Below are positions 1 to 7,764 of a stretch of DNA of 62,684 nucleotides, one piece after another. The notes beneath the pieces were generated by a model. The model was not told where the DNA came from. It saw nothing but the letters and a program-made list of their open reading frames with translations, and made no database searches. Position numbers and translations under genes: made by a program. The first letter of the stretch is position 1, and the number at the start of each line of letters is the position of its first letter. The DNA comes from Rhodanobacter sp. Its GTDB lineage: Bacteria; Pseudomonadota; Gammaproteobacteria; Xanthomonadales; Rhodanobacteraceae. The stretch is taken from assembly GCA_004298505.1 (NCBI GenBank), contig SCRO01000044.1, positions 1 to 62,684 of the forward strand, in the 5' to 3' direction.

Positions 1-1
1 C

Positions 2-283
2 GCGATCGCGATGTTGCGCAGTACGCCGTTCGACCTGGTCGTGACCGACTGGAACATGCCCAACATGACCGGCATCGACCTGCTGCGCGCGATCCGCGCG
101 GAAGAATCACTCAAGGGCATGCCGGTACTGATGGTCACCGCCGAGAACAACCGCGACCAGATCATCATGGCGGCGCAGGCGGGGGTGAACGGCTACATCG
201 TCAAGCCGTTCACCGCGGTCACGCTCAAGGAAAAGCTCACCAAGATCTTCGAGCGGATCGCCGCCAGCCGGGTGACGGCATGA
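2..283 (+). CDS. cheY: CheY response regulator, 5' end missing
   Basis: The reading frame is open to the window edge, so the start lies outside. The visible part covers the phospho-acceptor strand (VVTDWNMPNMTG, acceptor Asp codon at 47-49), the VTAE segment with the conserved Thr, and the VKPFTA loop with the conserved Lys. This wording matches flagellar CheY closely. Phosphorylated CheY binds the FliM switch to change the direction of flagellar rotation. Its stop overlaps the cheZ start (ATGA), which suggests translational coupling, and cheZ and cheA follow as in Pseudomonas-type flagellar chemotaxis operons. Confidence 0.95.
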   Translation, partial: AIAMLRSTPFDLVVTDWNMPNMTGIDLLRAIRAEESLKGMPVLMVTAENNRDQIIMAAQAGVNGYIVKPFTAVTLKEKLTKIFERIAASRVTA

Positions 284-921
284 GCACCGTCAGCGCGCTC
301 GCGCTCGACGAAACCCTGCCCACCGAACTGCGCGAACTGCTAAACAGCCCCGAGGGGGCGGCCTTCGAGCAGGCGCTGGACTCCATGGTGCGCCAGCGCG
401 AGCAACACCTGTTCCGTGCGCTCGGCCAGCTGGCGCGCGACCTGCACGACGCGATGCGCCGATTGGGCGGCGAGCTGGCCCACGAGGGCTTTCCCCACCG
501 CGTCGCCGATGCCCGCCAGCATCTGCAGGACGCCCTGGAGATGAGTGCGCAGGCCGCCCACCGCAGCCTCGATTTCGCCGAGCGCATGACGCCGCAGGCC
601 GAGTCGCTGACCATCAATGCCGCCGAAGTGCTCAAGTGGGCACAGGGCAATGACCCGGCCGCGGTGCTGGCGCGCGAGTCGGTGATGTTTGCCGACAGTT
701 GTCGCGAGGGGCTGGCCGACATGGTGCTGGCGCAATCGTGGCAGGATCTCACCGGGCAGCGCATCAAGAAAGTCGTCGATTTCATTGGCACGGTGGAATC
801 GTCGCTGCTCGAACTGGTGCGCCTGACCGGCGCGCTGGCCGGCAGCGACCTGCCGGTCAGCGCGACCAAGGTAGCCAGCCAGGAAGACGCCGACCGCCTG
901 CTCAGCGAATTCGGCTTTTGA
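280..921 (+). CDS. cheZ: CheZ, CheY-P phosphatase
   Basis: 213 aa, the usual length for CheZ. The long helical hairpin ends in SWQDLTGQRIKKVVDF (about residues 155-170), which holds the catalytic Gln of the QDLTGQ signature that dephosphorylates CheY-P. The last 13 residues, QEDADRLLSEFGF, match the amphipathic C-terminal helix by which CheZ docks on CheY-P. The start ATG overlaps the cheY stop. Cytoplasmic; it terminates the signal produced by the CheA encoded directly downstream. Confidence 0.95.
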   Translation: MSTVSALALDETLPTELRELLNSPEGAAFEQALDSMVRQREQHLFRALGQLARDLHDAMRRLGGELAHEGFPHRVADARQHLQDALEMSAQAAHRSLDFAERMTPQAESLTINAAEVLKWAQGNDPAAVLARESVMFADSCREGLADMVLAQSWQDLTGQRIKKVVDFIGTVESSLLELVRLTGALAGSDLPVSATKVASQEDADRLLSEFGF

Positions 922-934
922 GGGCAGCGCAGCG

Positions 935-2779
935 ATGAACGCAGAATTCGACCTCGAGCTGCGCCAGGATTTCCTGGTCGAGGCCGGCGAACTGCTGGAG
1001 CATCTCAGTGAGCAGCTGGTGGCGCTGGAAGCGGCACCGCGTGACAGCGAGCTGCTGAATGCGGTGTTCCGCGCGTTCCACACGGTCAAGGGCGGGGCCG
1101 GTTTCCTGGCGCTCGAGCCGATGGTGCTGCTGTGCCACCACGCCGAAGATCTGCTCAACGAGGCGCGCAACGGCAAGCTTTTGCTCGAGGCCAGCCACAT
1201 GGATGCGCTGCTGCAGGCGCTGGACCTGCTCAACGACATGATGGCTGGAGTCGGCGCGGACACGCCGCTGGAGAACCCACCGCCGGCGCTGTTGCAGTCG
1301 CTGTTGCCGCGTGCCGTTGCGCCGGTGGTGGCGCCACCACCGGCAGCGTCCGCGGGGGCAAGCGCGCCGATCGACGACGACGAGTTCGAGGCGCTGCTGG
1401 ACAGCATATACGGCACCGCCGCACCCGGCACCGTCGAGCCGGCGCCGCTCACCCCGGCCGCGAACGCGACCATCGACGACGATGAATTCGAGGCGCTGCT
1501 GGATACGCTGCACGGCAAGCCGGCACTATCGGCACCGCCTGCCGCCGCCGCGGTGCCGGCAGCCCCGCCGCAAGCCGCGTCAGCGGCGCGGCATGCGGTG
1601 GCCGCGGAAAATTCGGTGCGGGTGGATACCGCCAGGCTGGACCTGCTGGTCAATCATGCCGGCGAGCTGGTGCTGCTGCGCAACCGCCTGCTCAGCCTGG
1701 CCGCGCGCCTCGGCGACGAAACCCTGGCCGCCGCCGCGGGCGAACTGGACCGGGTGACAGACGACCTGCAGGGCGCGGTGATGGGCATGCGCATGCAGCC
1801 GGTAGGGCGCTTGTTCCAACGCTTCCCGCGCATCGTGCGCGACCTGGCCCGACAGCTGGGCAAGGAGGTGGAGCTGGTGCTCGAAGGCGAGGGCACCGAC
1901 CTCGATCGCAGCCTGGTCGAGGCGCTGGTCGACCCGCTGATCCACCTGCTGCGCAACGCACTCGACCATGGCGTGGAAATGCCGGCCGAGCGCGCGCAGG
2001 CCGGCAAGCCGCGCCAGGGCCGTATCTGCCTGTCGGCCAGCCAGCGCGGCGAACGCATCGTGATCTCGGTCAGCGACGACGGCCGCGGCATGGATCCGCA
2101 GATCCTGCGCCGCAAGGCGGTCGAGAAAGGCGTGATCGACGCCGCCCAGGCCGCGCGCCTGAGCGAGGCCGAATGCCATGAACTGATCTTCCGGCCCGGC
2201 TTCAGCACCGCCGCCGCGGTGTCGGACATCTCCGGCCGTGGCGTGGGCATGGATGTGGTGAAAACCCGCGTGGCCGAACTGGGTGGCACCTTGCGCGTGC
2301 AATCGCGGCTGGGCCATGGCAGTGAACTGGAGTTGACCGTGCCGCTGACGCTCGCGGTCTTGCGCGTACTGATGGTGCGCGTCGAGACCCGCCTGCTGGC
2401 GCTGCCGCTGGGCAACGTGGAAGAAGTATTCGAACTGGTCGAGGGCCAGGATCGCCCGCTCGACGGGCGCCTGGTGGCCGAGCATCGCGGCCGCGCCCTG
2501 CCGCTGGTGGATCTTTCGCTGTGGGTGGGCGTCGAGGCTGGCGGTGCCCGGCATGTGGTGGTGCTGCACATCGGTCACCAGCGGATCGGCTGCATGGTGC
2601 ATGAGGTGCTGGGTCGCGAGGATGTCATCGTCAAGCCGCTCGGCCCGCTGTTTGCCGATACCTCGGGCATTGCCGGCGCCACCGTCACCGGCGATGGCCG
2701 GCTGGCCCTGGTGATGGATCTCGCGGGCCTGGTCGCGGGCACCGGCCAGCTGTTCGCTTTGCTGCAACGGGGACGCTGA
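935..2779 (+). CDS. cheA: CheA sensor kinase of the flagellar chemotaxis system
   Basis: 614 aa. Domains in order: Hpt/P1 with phospho-acceptor His49 in AFHTVKGGAGF; a linker of about 120 residues without a folded P2 domain; P3 dimerisation helices from about residue 225; P4 ATPase with the N box LLRNALDHG, G1 box SDDGRGMDP and G2 box SGRGVGMDV; and a C-terminal CheW-like P5 domain. The linker carries two near-identical 15-residue peptides (residues 146-160 and 180-194, core IDDDEFEALLD) that resemble CheY-docking helices such as the CheZ and FliM tails. It autophosphorylates and passes phosphate to CheY and CheB. It lies 13 nt after cheZ. Confidence 0.95.
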   Translation: MNAEFDLELRQDFLVEAGELLEHLSEQLVALEAAPRDSELLNAVFRAFHTVKGGAGFLALEPMVLLCHHAEDLLNEARNGKLLLEASHMDALLQALDLLNDMMAGVGADTPLENPPPALLQSLLPRAVAPVVAPPPAASAGASAPIDDDEFEALLDSIYGTAAPGTVEPAPLTPAANATIDDDEFEALLDTLHGKPALSAPPAAAAVPAAPPQAASAARHAVAAENSVRVDTARLDLLVNHAGELVLLRNRLLSLAARLGDETLAAAAGELDRVTDDLQGAVMGMRMQPVGRLFQRFPRIVRDLARQLGKEVELVLEGEGTDLDRSLVEALVDPLIHLLRNALDHGVEMPAERAQAGKPRQGRICLSASQRGERIVISVSDDGRGMDPQILRRKAVEKGVIDAAQAARLSEAECHELIFRPGFSTAAAVSDISGRGVGMDVVKTRVAELGGTLRVQSRLGHGSELELTVPLTLAVLRVLMVRVETRLLALPLGNVEEVFELVEGQDRPLDGRLVAEHRGRALPLVDLSLWVGVEAGGARHVVVLHIGHQRIGCMVHEVLGREDVIVKPLGPLFADTSGIAGATVTGDGRLALVMDLAGLVAGTGQLFALLQRGR

Positions 2780-2784
2780 CGCCC

Positions 2785-3525
2785 ATGGATAGAATCAGCA
2801 CCAGCGGCACGATCCTGGGCTTCGTGGTGATCATCCTGGGTACCGTGCTCAAGGGTTCGACGGTGCAGGCCCTGTGGAACCCGGCGGCGTTCGTGATCGT
2901 GTTCTTTGGCACGCTGGCGGCGTTGCTGGTGCAGAACCAGGGCAAGGTGATGAAGCACGCGCTGTCGATGCTGAAGATGATCTACCGACCGCCGCAGCAC
3001 CAGCCGCACGACCTGATCAGCCGCATCATCGGCTGGAGCGAGATCACCCGCCGCCAGGGCCTGCTCGGGCTGGAGCCGCAGATCGACGTGGAGAGCGACC
3101 CGTTCATCAGCAAGGGCCTGCAACTGCTTGTTGATGGCGGTGAACCCGACACCATCCGCAGCGTGCTGGAGGTGGACCTCGATACACGTGAGGCGATCGA
3201 CCTGGCGGGCGCCAAGGTGTACGAGAACGCCGGCATCTATTCCCCCACCCTCGGCATCATCGGCGCGGTGATGGGCCTGATGGCGGTGATGCAGAACCTT
3301 GCCGACCCGAGCAAGCTCGGCCACGGCATCGCCGCGGCCTTCGTGGCCACGATCTATGGCGTGGCGCTGGCCAACTTGTTCATGCTGCCGATGGCGGCGC
3401 GCTTGAAGACCCTGGTGGGCAAGCAATCGCAGATGCGCGAGATCCTGATCGAGGGGCTGGTATCGATCGCGCAGGGGGACAACCCGCGCCAGATCGAGTC
3501 GCGCCTGCAAGGCTACGTCGGATGA
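2785..3525 (+). CDS. motC: Flagellar motor stator protein, MotA/MotC family
   Basis: 246 aa with the MotA/TolQ/ExbB layout: two N-terminal membrane segments (about residues 8-25 and 30-48), a cytoplasmic domain, then two more segments around residues 150-170 (GIIGAVMGLMAVMQNL) and 180-205. It forms the proton channel of the stator with the MotB-type partner encoded next, and the two genes overlap by 4 nt. Placement between cheA and cheW matches motC of the Pseudomonas flagellar chemotaxis operon, where a second stator set (motAB) usually lies elsewhere. The symbol rests on that synteny. Confidence 0.9.
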   Translation: MDRISTSGTILGFVVIILGTVLKGSTVQALWNPAAFVIVFFGTLAALLVQNQGKVMKHALSMLKMIYRPPQHQPHDLISRIIGWSEITRRQGLLGLEPQIDVESDPFISKGLQLLVDGGEPDTIRSVLEVDLDTREAIDLAGAKVYENAGIYSPTLGIIGAVMGLMAVMQNLADPSKLGHGIAAAFVATIYGVALANLFMLPMAARLKTLVGKQSQMREILIEGLVSIAQGDNPRQIESRLQGYVG

Positions 3526-4559
3526 GGAGGCGCCGGCACGAGGAGCCCCTGAGCCACGAGGCGTGGGCGATCCCGTATGCGGATCTGATGACCTTGCTGC
3601 TGGCCTTCTTCGTGGTGATGTACGCGGTATCCGTGGTCAACGAAGGCAAGTACCGGGTGATGTCCGAATCGCTGATCCAGGCTTTCAACGGCTCCAGCAG
3701 TGCGCTCGCCCCGCTGCCAGCCACGACCGGCCGGGTGAACACGTCCGCCGCCGTATCGGTGGATCACTCCGGGGCGGCGGTCAGCCCGGTCGCGCTGCCG
3801 ATACCGCTGCGCCCACCGCCGGTGTCCGGTGCAGGGAGCCGTGCCGGAGCCGGGCAGCAGAACCTGGACACGATCGAGGACCAGGTGCGACGCGCGCTGC
3901 AGCCGTTGATCGAGCGCAAGCTGGTGGTAGTGCGGCACCAGCAGAGCTGGCTGGAGATCGAGATTCGTACCGACATCCTGTTCCCCAGCGGCGTGGCCCA
4001 GTTGTCGCCCTCGGCCGACACCGTGCTGCAGCGGCTGGCGACCATCCTGGCCCGCTTCCCCAATCCGCTGCGGGTAGAGGGCTTTACCGACAACGTGCCG
4101 ATCAGCACCGCGCAATACCCGTCGAACTGGGAGCTGTCGGCGGCCCGTGCCGCCAGCGTGGCGCGCCTGTTTGCCGTGAACGGGGTGGCGCCGGACCGGC
4201 TGGGTATCATCGGCTGGGGCGAGGTGCGGCCGCTGGCTGACAACGCGACGGCGCAAGGCCGCAACCAGAACCGGCGCGTGCTGGTGGTGGTGATGCATGC
4301 GTCGAAGGCAGCCCGGCGCCAGCCCAGTGATGCGGCGCACCTGCGCGAGATCGCCGGCGCCCACGCGCCGGCGCCCGCGCTGGACCGCGCGCCCACGGTA
4401 GCGACCGTCCAGTCTGCCGCGGAACCTTCCGCCAACCGCGCTCGGCGGTCGGCGGTTGCCTCGATGATGGCGTCGGAATCGCAGGATTCCGGCGCGGCCC
4501 GGCGCGGCGCCGATGCGTCGCCCCGCGTCGTGCCACGACGTACCAGTGCGAATCGATGA
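3522..4559 (+). CDS. motD: Flagellar motor stator protein, MotB/MotD family
   Basis: 345 aa. A basic N-terminus leads into one membrane helix containing YADLMTLLLAFFVVMYA, whose Asp is the proton-carrying residue of MotB proteins. A periplasmic linker of about 100 residues follows, then an OmpA-like peptidoglycan-binding domain (about residues 140-265; FTDNVPIS, NWELSAARA, GWGEVRP, NRRVLVVV). The last 80 residues are Ala/Arg-rich and unusual for the family. ATG overlaps the motC stop. With MotC it makes an anchored stator unit. Confidence 0.92.
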   Translation: MRRRRHEEPLSHEAWAIPYADLMTLLLAFFVVMYAVSVVNEGKYRVMSESLIQAFNGSSSALAPLPATTGRVNTSAAVSVDHSGAAVSPVALPIPLRPPPVSGAGSRAGAGQQNLDTIEDQVRRALQPLIERKLVVVRHQQSWLEIEIRTDILFPSGVAQLSPSADTVLQRLATILARFPNPLRVEGFTDNVPISTAQYPSNWELSAARAASVARLFAVNGVAPDRLGIIGWGEVRPLADNATAQGRNQNRRVLVVVMHASKAARRQPSDAAHLREIAGAHAPAPALDRAPTVATVQSAAEPSANRARRSAVASMMASESQDSGAARRGADASPRVVPRRTSANR

Positions 4560-4596
4560 GCCCGATGATGCCGTCAATCAATGGTGGGATGTTGCC

Positions 4597-5073
4597 ATGA
4601 ATGCCCCTGCTTCCGTTTCCGTGCCAACCAGCCAGCACTGGCTGTCGTTCCAGGTCGGCGACCAGCTCTACGCGGCCCCGCTGGCGGCGGTGAGCGAGGT
4701 GATCCGCGACGGCGACATCACGCCCGTGCCGGGCTCCGCCGCCGATGTTCTCGGGGTGCGGCACCTGCGTGGACGGATCGTGCCCGTCCTGGATGGCGGC
4801 CGGCGGATGGGCGTGCCGCCACTGCCGCCGGATCCGGCCCGGGTGCGCATCGTCATGCTGGCGCAGGCCGGCCAGCTGGTCGGCCTGCGGGTGGACGCGG
4901 TGGGCGAACTGCTGTGTACTGACGGCCTCGAGATCGAGCCGCCGCCACCCGGTCGCGCCCGCCGTACGGACGATCCGGTGACCGGCGTGCTGTCCTGGCA
5001 GGGTGGCTTCGTGGCCCTGCTTGATGTGTGTCGGCTGTGTCGACTGAGCGGAGAAGCTGGCCATGTGGCTTGA
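4597..5073 (+). CDS. cheW: CheW-like adaptor
   Basis: 158 aa CheW domain: FQVGDQLYAAPLAAVSEVI, then HLRGRIVPVLDGGRRMG, then WQGGFVALLDV. CheW links MCP receptors to CheA. I chose the ATG at 4597 because GGTGGGA lies about 7 nt upstream and the CheW fold begins directly after it; a longer in-frame version would run back into motD. It sits where the Pseudomonas operon carries cheW, but the ParA/ParC-type ATPase gene often found before it is absent here. Confidence 0.88.
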   Translation: MNAPASVSVPTSQHWLSFQVGDQLYAAPLAAVSEVIRDGDITPVPGSAADVLGVRHLRGRIVPVLDGGRRMGVPPLPPDPARVRIVMLAQAGQLVGLRVDAVGELLCTDGLEIEPPPPGRARRTDDPVTGVLSWQGGFVALLDVCRLCRLSGEAGHVA

Positions 5074-5416
5074 AATCGCGGTGGCGGTCCTGCTGGTGCT
5101 GGGATTGGCGCAGTCGGTGCTGTTGTTCCACCTGTGGCGAGAGTCGCTGCAGCTCAGGCAGCGCATCGAGCTGCTCTCGCATGGCGCCTTGCATGCCTTC
5201 ACCGACGTGCCGACCTCGATGCTGGTCTCGGCGCTGGGGCGGCTGGAGCGGCAGTTGCACCTGATCGAGCAGCGCTCGCCGCCGGCGCGCCAGTCCTACG
5301 AGCTGGCCCAGCAGCTGGCGCGCGAAGGTGCCGACCTGGAACAACTGGTAAGTCGTTGCGGACTGTCACGCGATGAGGCCAGGCTGGTCATGCAGATGCA
5401 CCCAGGCAACTCCTGA
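5063..5416 (+). CDS. DUF2802 membrane-anchored protein
   Basis: 117 aa. One N-terminal membrane helix (about residues 3-24), a coiled region, and a small helical C-terminus (YELAQQLAREGADLEQLVSRCGLSRDEARLVMQM) that looks like a winged or helix-turn-helix motif and matches the DUF2802 family. Such proteins are regularly found at the end of polar-flagellar chemotaxis operons after cheW; their role is unknown to me. The start overlaps the cheW end by 11 nt, so it is part of that operon, and it is the operon's last gene before the convergent fliK pair. Confidence 0.8.
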   Translation: MWLEIAVAVLLVLGLAQSVLLFHLWRESLQLRQRIELLSHGALHAFTDVPTSMLVSALGRLERQLHLIEQRSPPARQSYELAQQLAREGADLEQLVSRCGLSRDEARLVMQMHPGNS

Positions 5417-5427
5417 ATGCTTTTGGC

Positions 5428-5679
5428 CTATTCCCCGGCGGCGTCGTAAATCGTCGCCAGCACCGAGGCGGCCGCAGCGTAGAGTTGCACCGGGATGTCG
5501 TCGTGCAGGCGCAGCGCAGCCAGCAGCGCGGCAATTTGCGCATCGTGGTGCAGCGGTACGCCCAGTTCCCTGGCGCGCGCCAGCAAGAGTTCCAGCGACT
5601 GGGCCGGCATCGGCTTGACCTCGGCGCTGCTGCTGGCCAGGCGCAGGCTGACCCGGCGCCGTGGTGGCGGGGTATTCAT
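5428..5679 (-). CDS. FlhB C-terminal-domain-like protein (EscU/YscU/HrcU family, truncated form)
   Basis: 83 aa. The C-terminal two thirds (LELLLARARELGVPLHHDAQIAALL, HDDIPVQLYAAAASVLATIYD) match the last part of FlhB, the flagellar type III export switch, but there are no membrane helices and no NPTH autocleavage site. Stand-alone copies like this accompany fliK in many polar flagellates. ATG at 5679 overlaps the fliK stop (ATGA), so translation is probably coupled to fliK. A role in export specificity switching together with FliK is inferred from this pairing. Confidence 0.75.
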   Translation of the reverse strand: MNTPPPRRRVSLRLASSSAEVKPMPAQSLELLLARARELGVPLHHDAQIAALLAALRLHDDIPVQLYAAAASVLATIYDAAGE

Positions 5680-6818
5680 GCGGTCGCCTTGAGCAGCAGC
5701 GCGCCGCTGCCGTCCGGGGTGGGTGGCATGCCGACCTGGCAACTCAGCTGGTCGAGCAGTATGCCGCAGGCCGCCAGTCGCTGGCGCAACGGCGTGAACT
5801 GGCGTTCCAGCCGCTGTGTCGTTTCGATACGCTCGGCCCACAGGCGCACCGACAGCCGCGGTTCGCGCAACTGCAGCTCGCCCTGGACCGGCCCCAGCGG
5901 CGGCAGGTCCAGCGCAAAGCCCAATGTCCAGCCGTGGCTGCCAGCGAGAACATCGGTGCCGTATTCCAGCTTGATCTGCAGTACGTCGTAGCCATCTTTG
6001 CCCAGCAGCGGAATCTCGACCAACCAGGCCGAGGCCTGCTGGGTACTGGCGTCCAGCTGCGCCACCTCGATCCGCGCCAGCGCCGCTTTGATGTCACCGT
6101 GCAGGCGATCGAGCAGTGCCGCCACATCGTCGTCAGCGGGCAGCGCCGGCAACGGCAGCCGCGCTTGCGCCTGCAACCCGCGCTGCAGCAGCGGCGGGGC
6201 AATATCACCGCGAGCGGAGGGTGGCGCTGCCGCCGTGTGCTGGTGCAGCAGGCTGGCCAGGCGCAGCAGGGCACCTTTCCAGTCGTCGCCAGCCGGGGCC
6301 GGCTGCCCGCTGTGCGGGCCGAGCAGGTCGGATTCGAAAAACAATCCGCTGCGATGGATCGCCTCGCGCAAGCCGTCGCCACGGGTGATCTCCGCCGGCG
6401 TGCGCAACGCCTGCTCCAGCACCGCCAGGGCCGTACGCACGTCCGCCGGCAACTGGCGCAGGGCCGGTCGCTGCGCCAGCGCCGACAGCGTGGCCAGCAG
6501 CGGTGCGTAGCCGCTCTGCTGGGGCAGTCGTTCGCGCAGCATGCGTTGGAAGGTCGGCTCGGCCGTCTGCGCGAGCACCTCCAGCAGCGGTTGCGCGCCC
6601 AGGCTGAGCACGCGCACCTGGAACTGGGCCGGCAACTGGCTGTGCGCCACGTCGGCCTCGACCGTGAGGGCGCCGACCTGCAGCACCAGCAGCCCTTGCG
6701 GGTTCACCCCCAGCGGCCGCGCCGCCAGCACGGCACCGATACGCCAACTCTGGGCCGTGGTGCCGGAAGCGGCACCGGCCCAGGTAAGCGCGGCGAGGCT
6801 GATCGGTGGAATGTTCAA
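5676..6818 (-). CDS. fliK: Flagellar hook-length control protein FliK
   Basis: 380 aa from a TTG start. The C-terminal domain (about residues 250-370: AWLVEIPLLGKDGYDVLQIKLEY, GELQLREPRLSVRLWAE, LLDQLSCQVG) is the Flg_hook domain that contacts FlhB. The N-terminal part is a variable Ala/Leu-rich ruler region. I picked TTG at 6818 because AGGA lies 8 nt upstream and because a sigma-28 promoter ends about 35 nt upstream; the only nearby in-frame ATG (6893) would lie upstream of that promoter. Initiation at TTG is inferred. Confidence 0.82.
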   Translation of the reverse strand: MNIPPISLAALTWAGAASGTTAQSWRIGAVLAARPLGVNPQGLLVLQVGALTVEADVAHSQLPAQFQVRVLSLGAQPLLEVLAQTAEPTFQRMLRERLPQQSGYAPLLATLSALAQRPALRQLPADVRTALAVLEQALRTPAEITRGDGLREAIHRSGLFFESDLLGPHSGQPAPAGDDWKGALLRLASLLHQHTAAAPPSARGDIAPPLLQRGLQAQARLPLPALPADDDVAALLDRLHGDIKAALARIEVAQLDASTQQASAWLVEIPLLGKDGYDVLQIKLEYGTDVLAGSHGWTLGFALDLPPLGPVQGELQLREPRLSVRLWAERIETTQRLERQFTPLRQRLAACGILLDQLSCQVGMPPTPDGSGALLLKATA

Positions 6819-6858
6819 GCTTGGGTTCCTGCGCCGGGTGAAAGGACGCACAGGAAGG

Positions 6859-6885
6859 ACATCGGCCGCGTCCGCAAATACTTGA
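6859..6885 (-). promoter_or_regulatory. Sigma-28 (FliA) type promoter for fliK
   Basis: Reading the minus strand, TCAAGTAT (6885-6878), an 11-nt spacer, then GCCGATGT (6866-6859). Compared with the FliA consensus TAAAGTTT-N11-GCCGATAA this keeps the core AAGT and GCCGAT. Expected transcription start is near 6852, leaving a leader of about 35 nt before the fliK TTG. Confidence 0.78.
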
Positions 6886-6947
6886 GCCGGCATGTGCAAC
6901 CATTCCGCCGGGGCGCGGCCGCGGCCGGGTTCCCCGTCAATTGATGC

Positions 6948-6974
6948 TAAAGCGATCCGCCCGGCGGCCGATAG
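6948..6974 (+). promoter_or_regulatory. Sigma-28 (FliA) type promoter for the second chemosensory operon
   Basis: TAAAGCGA (6948-6955), an exact 11-nt spacer, then GCCGATAG (6967-6974). The -10 matches the FliA consensus at seven of eight positions and the -35 keeps TAAAG. It points at the STAS gene starting at 7016, the first gene of the operon. Confidence 0.85.
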
Positions 6975-7015
6975 AGCTGACGTGAAGCGCACAAGGCGTG
7001 CGCGGAGTGGACGGC

Positions 7016-7381
7016 ATGGGCGGCACACGAACGGCAAAAAAACCCGGGGCGGAGCCGCCAGCGGGAGCGCCATCCCCCGCGCCGGCAAGTGCCGACGCCA
7101 CGATGCTGGTGCGCCTTCCGGCAGATTGCCGCCTGGCCGCGCAGGCGGCGCTGAAAGCGCAGTTGCAGGAAGTACTGCAGCCAGGCGGGATCGTACTCGA
7201 TGTTGCTCAGCTTGAGCGCATCGATACCGCGGCGCTCCAACTGCTGCTGTTGTTCCGCCGTGAACTGGAGCGTCAGGGCGGCACGCTGGGCTGGTGTGGC
7301 GAGAACGCGGTTTTGCGCGAAGCCGCCAGCCTGCTCGGGCTGGAACAGTTATTGAACCTGCCAGCGGCGACGCTGGCCTGA
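7016..7381 (+). CDS. STAS-domain protein at the head of the chemosensory operon
   Basis: 121 aa: a Pro/Ala-rich tail of about 30 residues, then a STAS fold (MLVRLPADCRLAAQAALK, IVLDVAQLERIDTAALQLLLL, LREAASLLGLEQLLNL). STAS proteins of the SpoIIAA type act as phospho-switched anti-sigma antagonists; the usual DS(S/T)G acceptor motif reads IDTAAL here, with Thr in place of Ser. ATG 7016 has GGAG 9 nt upstream; a GTG six codons earlier is less likely. It is 42 nt downstream of a FliA-type promoter. The partner is unknown; a receptor-array or flagellar signalling role is inferred from position only. Confidence 0.75.
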   Translation: MGGTRTAKKPGAEPPAGAPSPAPASADATMLVRLPADCRLAAQAALKAQLQEVLQPGGIVLDVAQLERIDTAALQLLLLFRRELERQGGTLGWCGENAVLREAASLLGLEQLLNLPAATLA

Positions 7382-7395
7382 CACGAGGTGGCAGC

Positions 7396-7758
7396 ATGGC
7401 CAGGATTCTTGCGGTAGACGACTCGGCATCGATGCGCGGCATGGTGGCCTTCACCCTGCGCGGAGCCGGCCACGAGGTGACCGAGGCGGAGAACGGGCAA
7501 CTGGCGCTGGACGCCGCGCGCGGCAGTGTGTTCGACCTGGTGCTGGCCGACGTCAACATGCCGGTGATGGACGGCATCGCGATGGTGCGCGCGTTGCGCA
7601 CGCAGGATGCGTACAAGGGCGTGCCGATCCTGATGCTGACCACCGAATCGCATACCGAGAAGAAAATGGAGGGCAAGGCGGCCGGTGCCACCGGCTGGCT
7701 GGTCAAGCCATTCGATCCGGAACAGTTGCTGGCTACCGTCAAGCGCGTGCTGGGCTGA
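7396..7758 (+). CDS. CheY-like single-domain response regulator
   Basis: 120 aa receiver domain and nothing else. Acidic pair VDD near the N-terminus, phospho-acceptor Asp52 in VLADVNMPVMDG, switch Thr in LMLTTES, and Lys104 in WLVKPFD. GAGGTGG precedes ATG 7396 at a normal distance; the longer in-frame upstream stretch overlaps the STAS gene and is not receiver-like. It is the likely phosphate acceptor for the CheA encoded 6 nt downstream and differs from the flagellar CheY at the window start. Confidence 0.92.
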   Translation: MARILAVDDSASMRGMVAFTLRGAGHEVTEAENGQLALDAARGSVFDLVLADVNMPVMDGIAMVRALRTQDAYKGVPILMLTTESHTEKKMEGKAAGATGWLVKPFDPEQLLATVKRVLG

Positions 7759-7764
7759 GTGCCG

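Noticed and set aside
340..2767. Several long minus-strand frames across cheZ and cheA
   Set aside because: Ser/Ala/Arg-rich shadow translations with no ribosome-binding sites; the plus-strand genes are contiguous and coupled.
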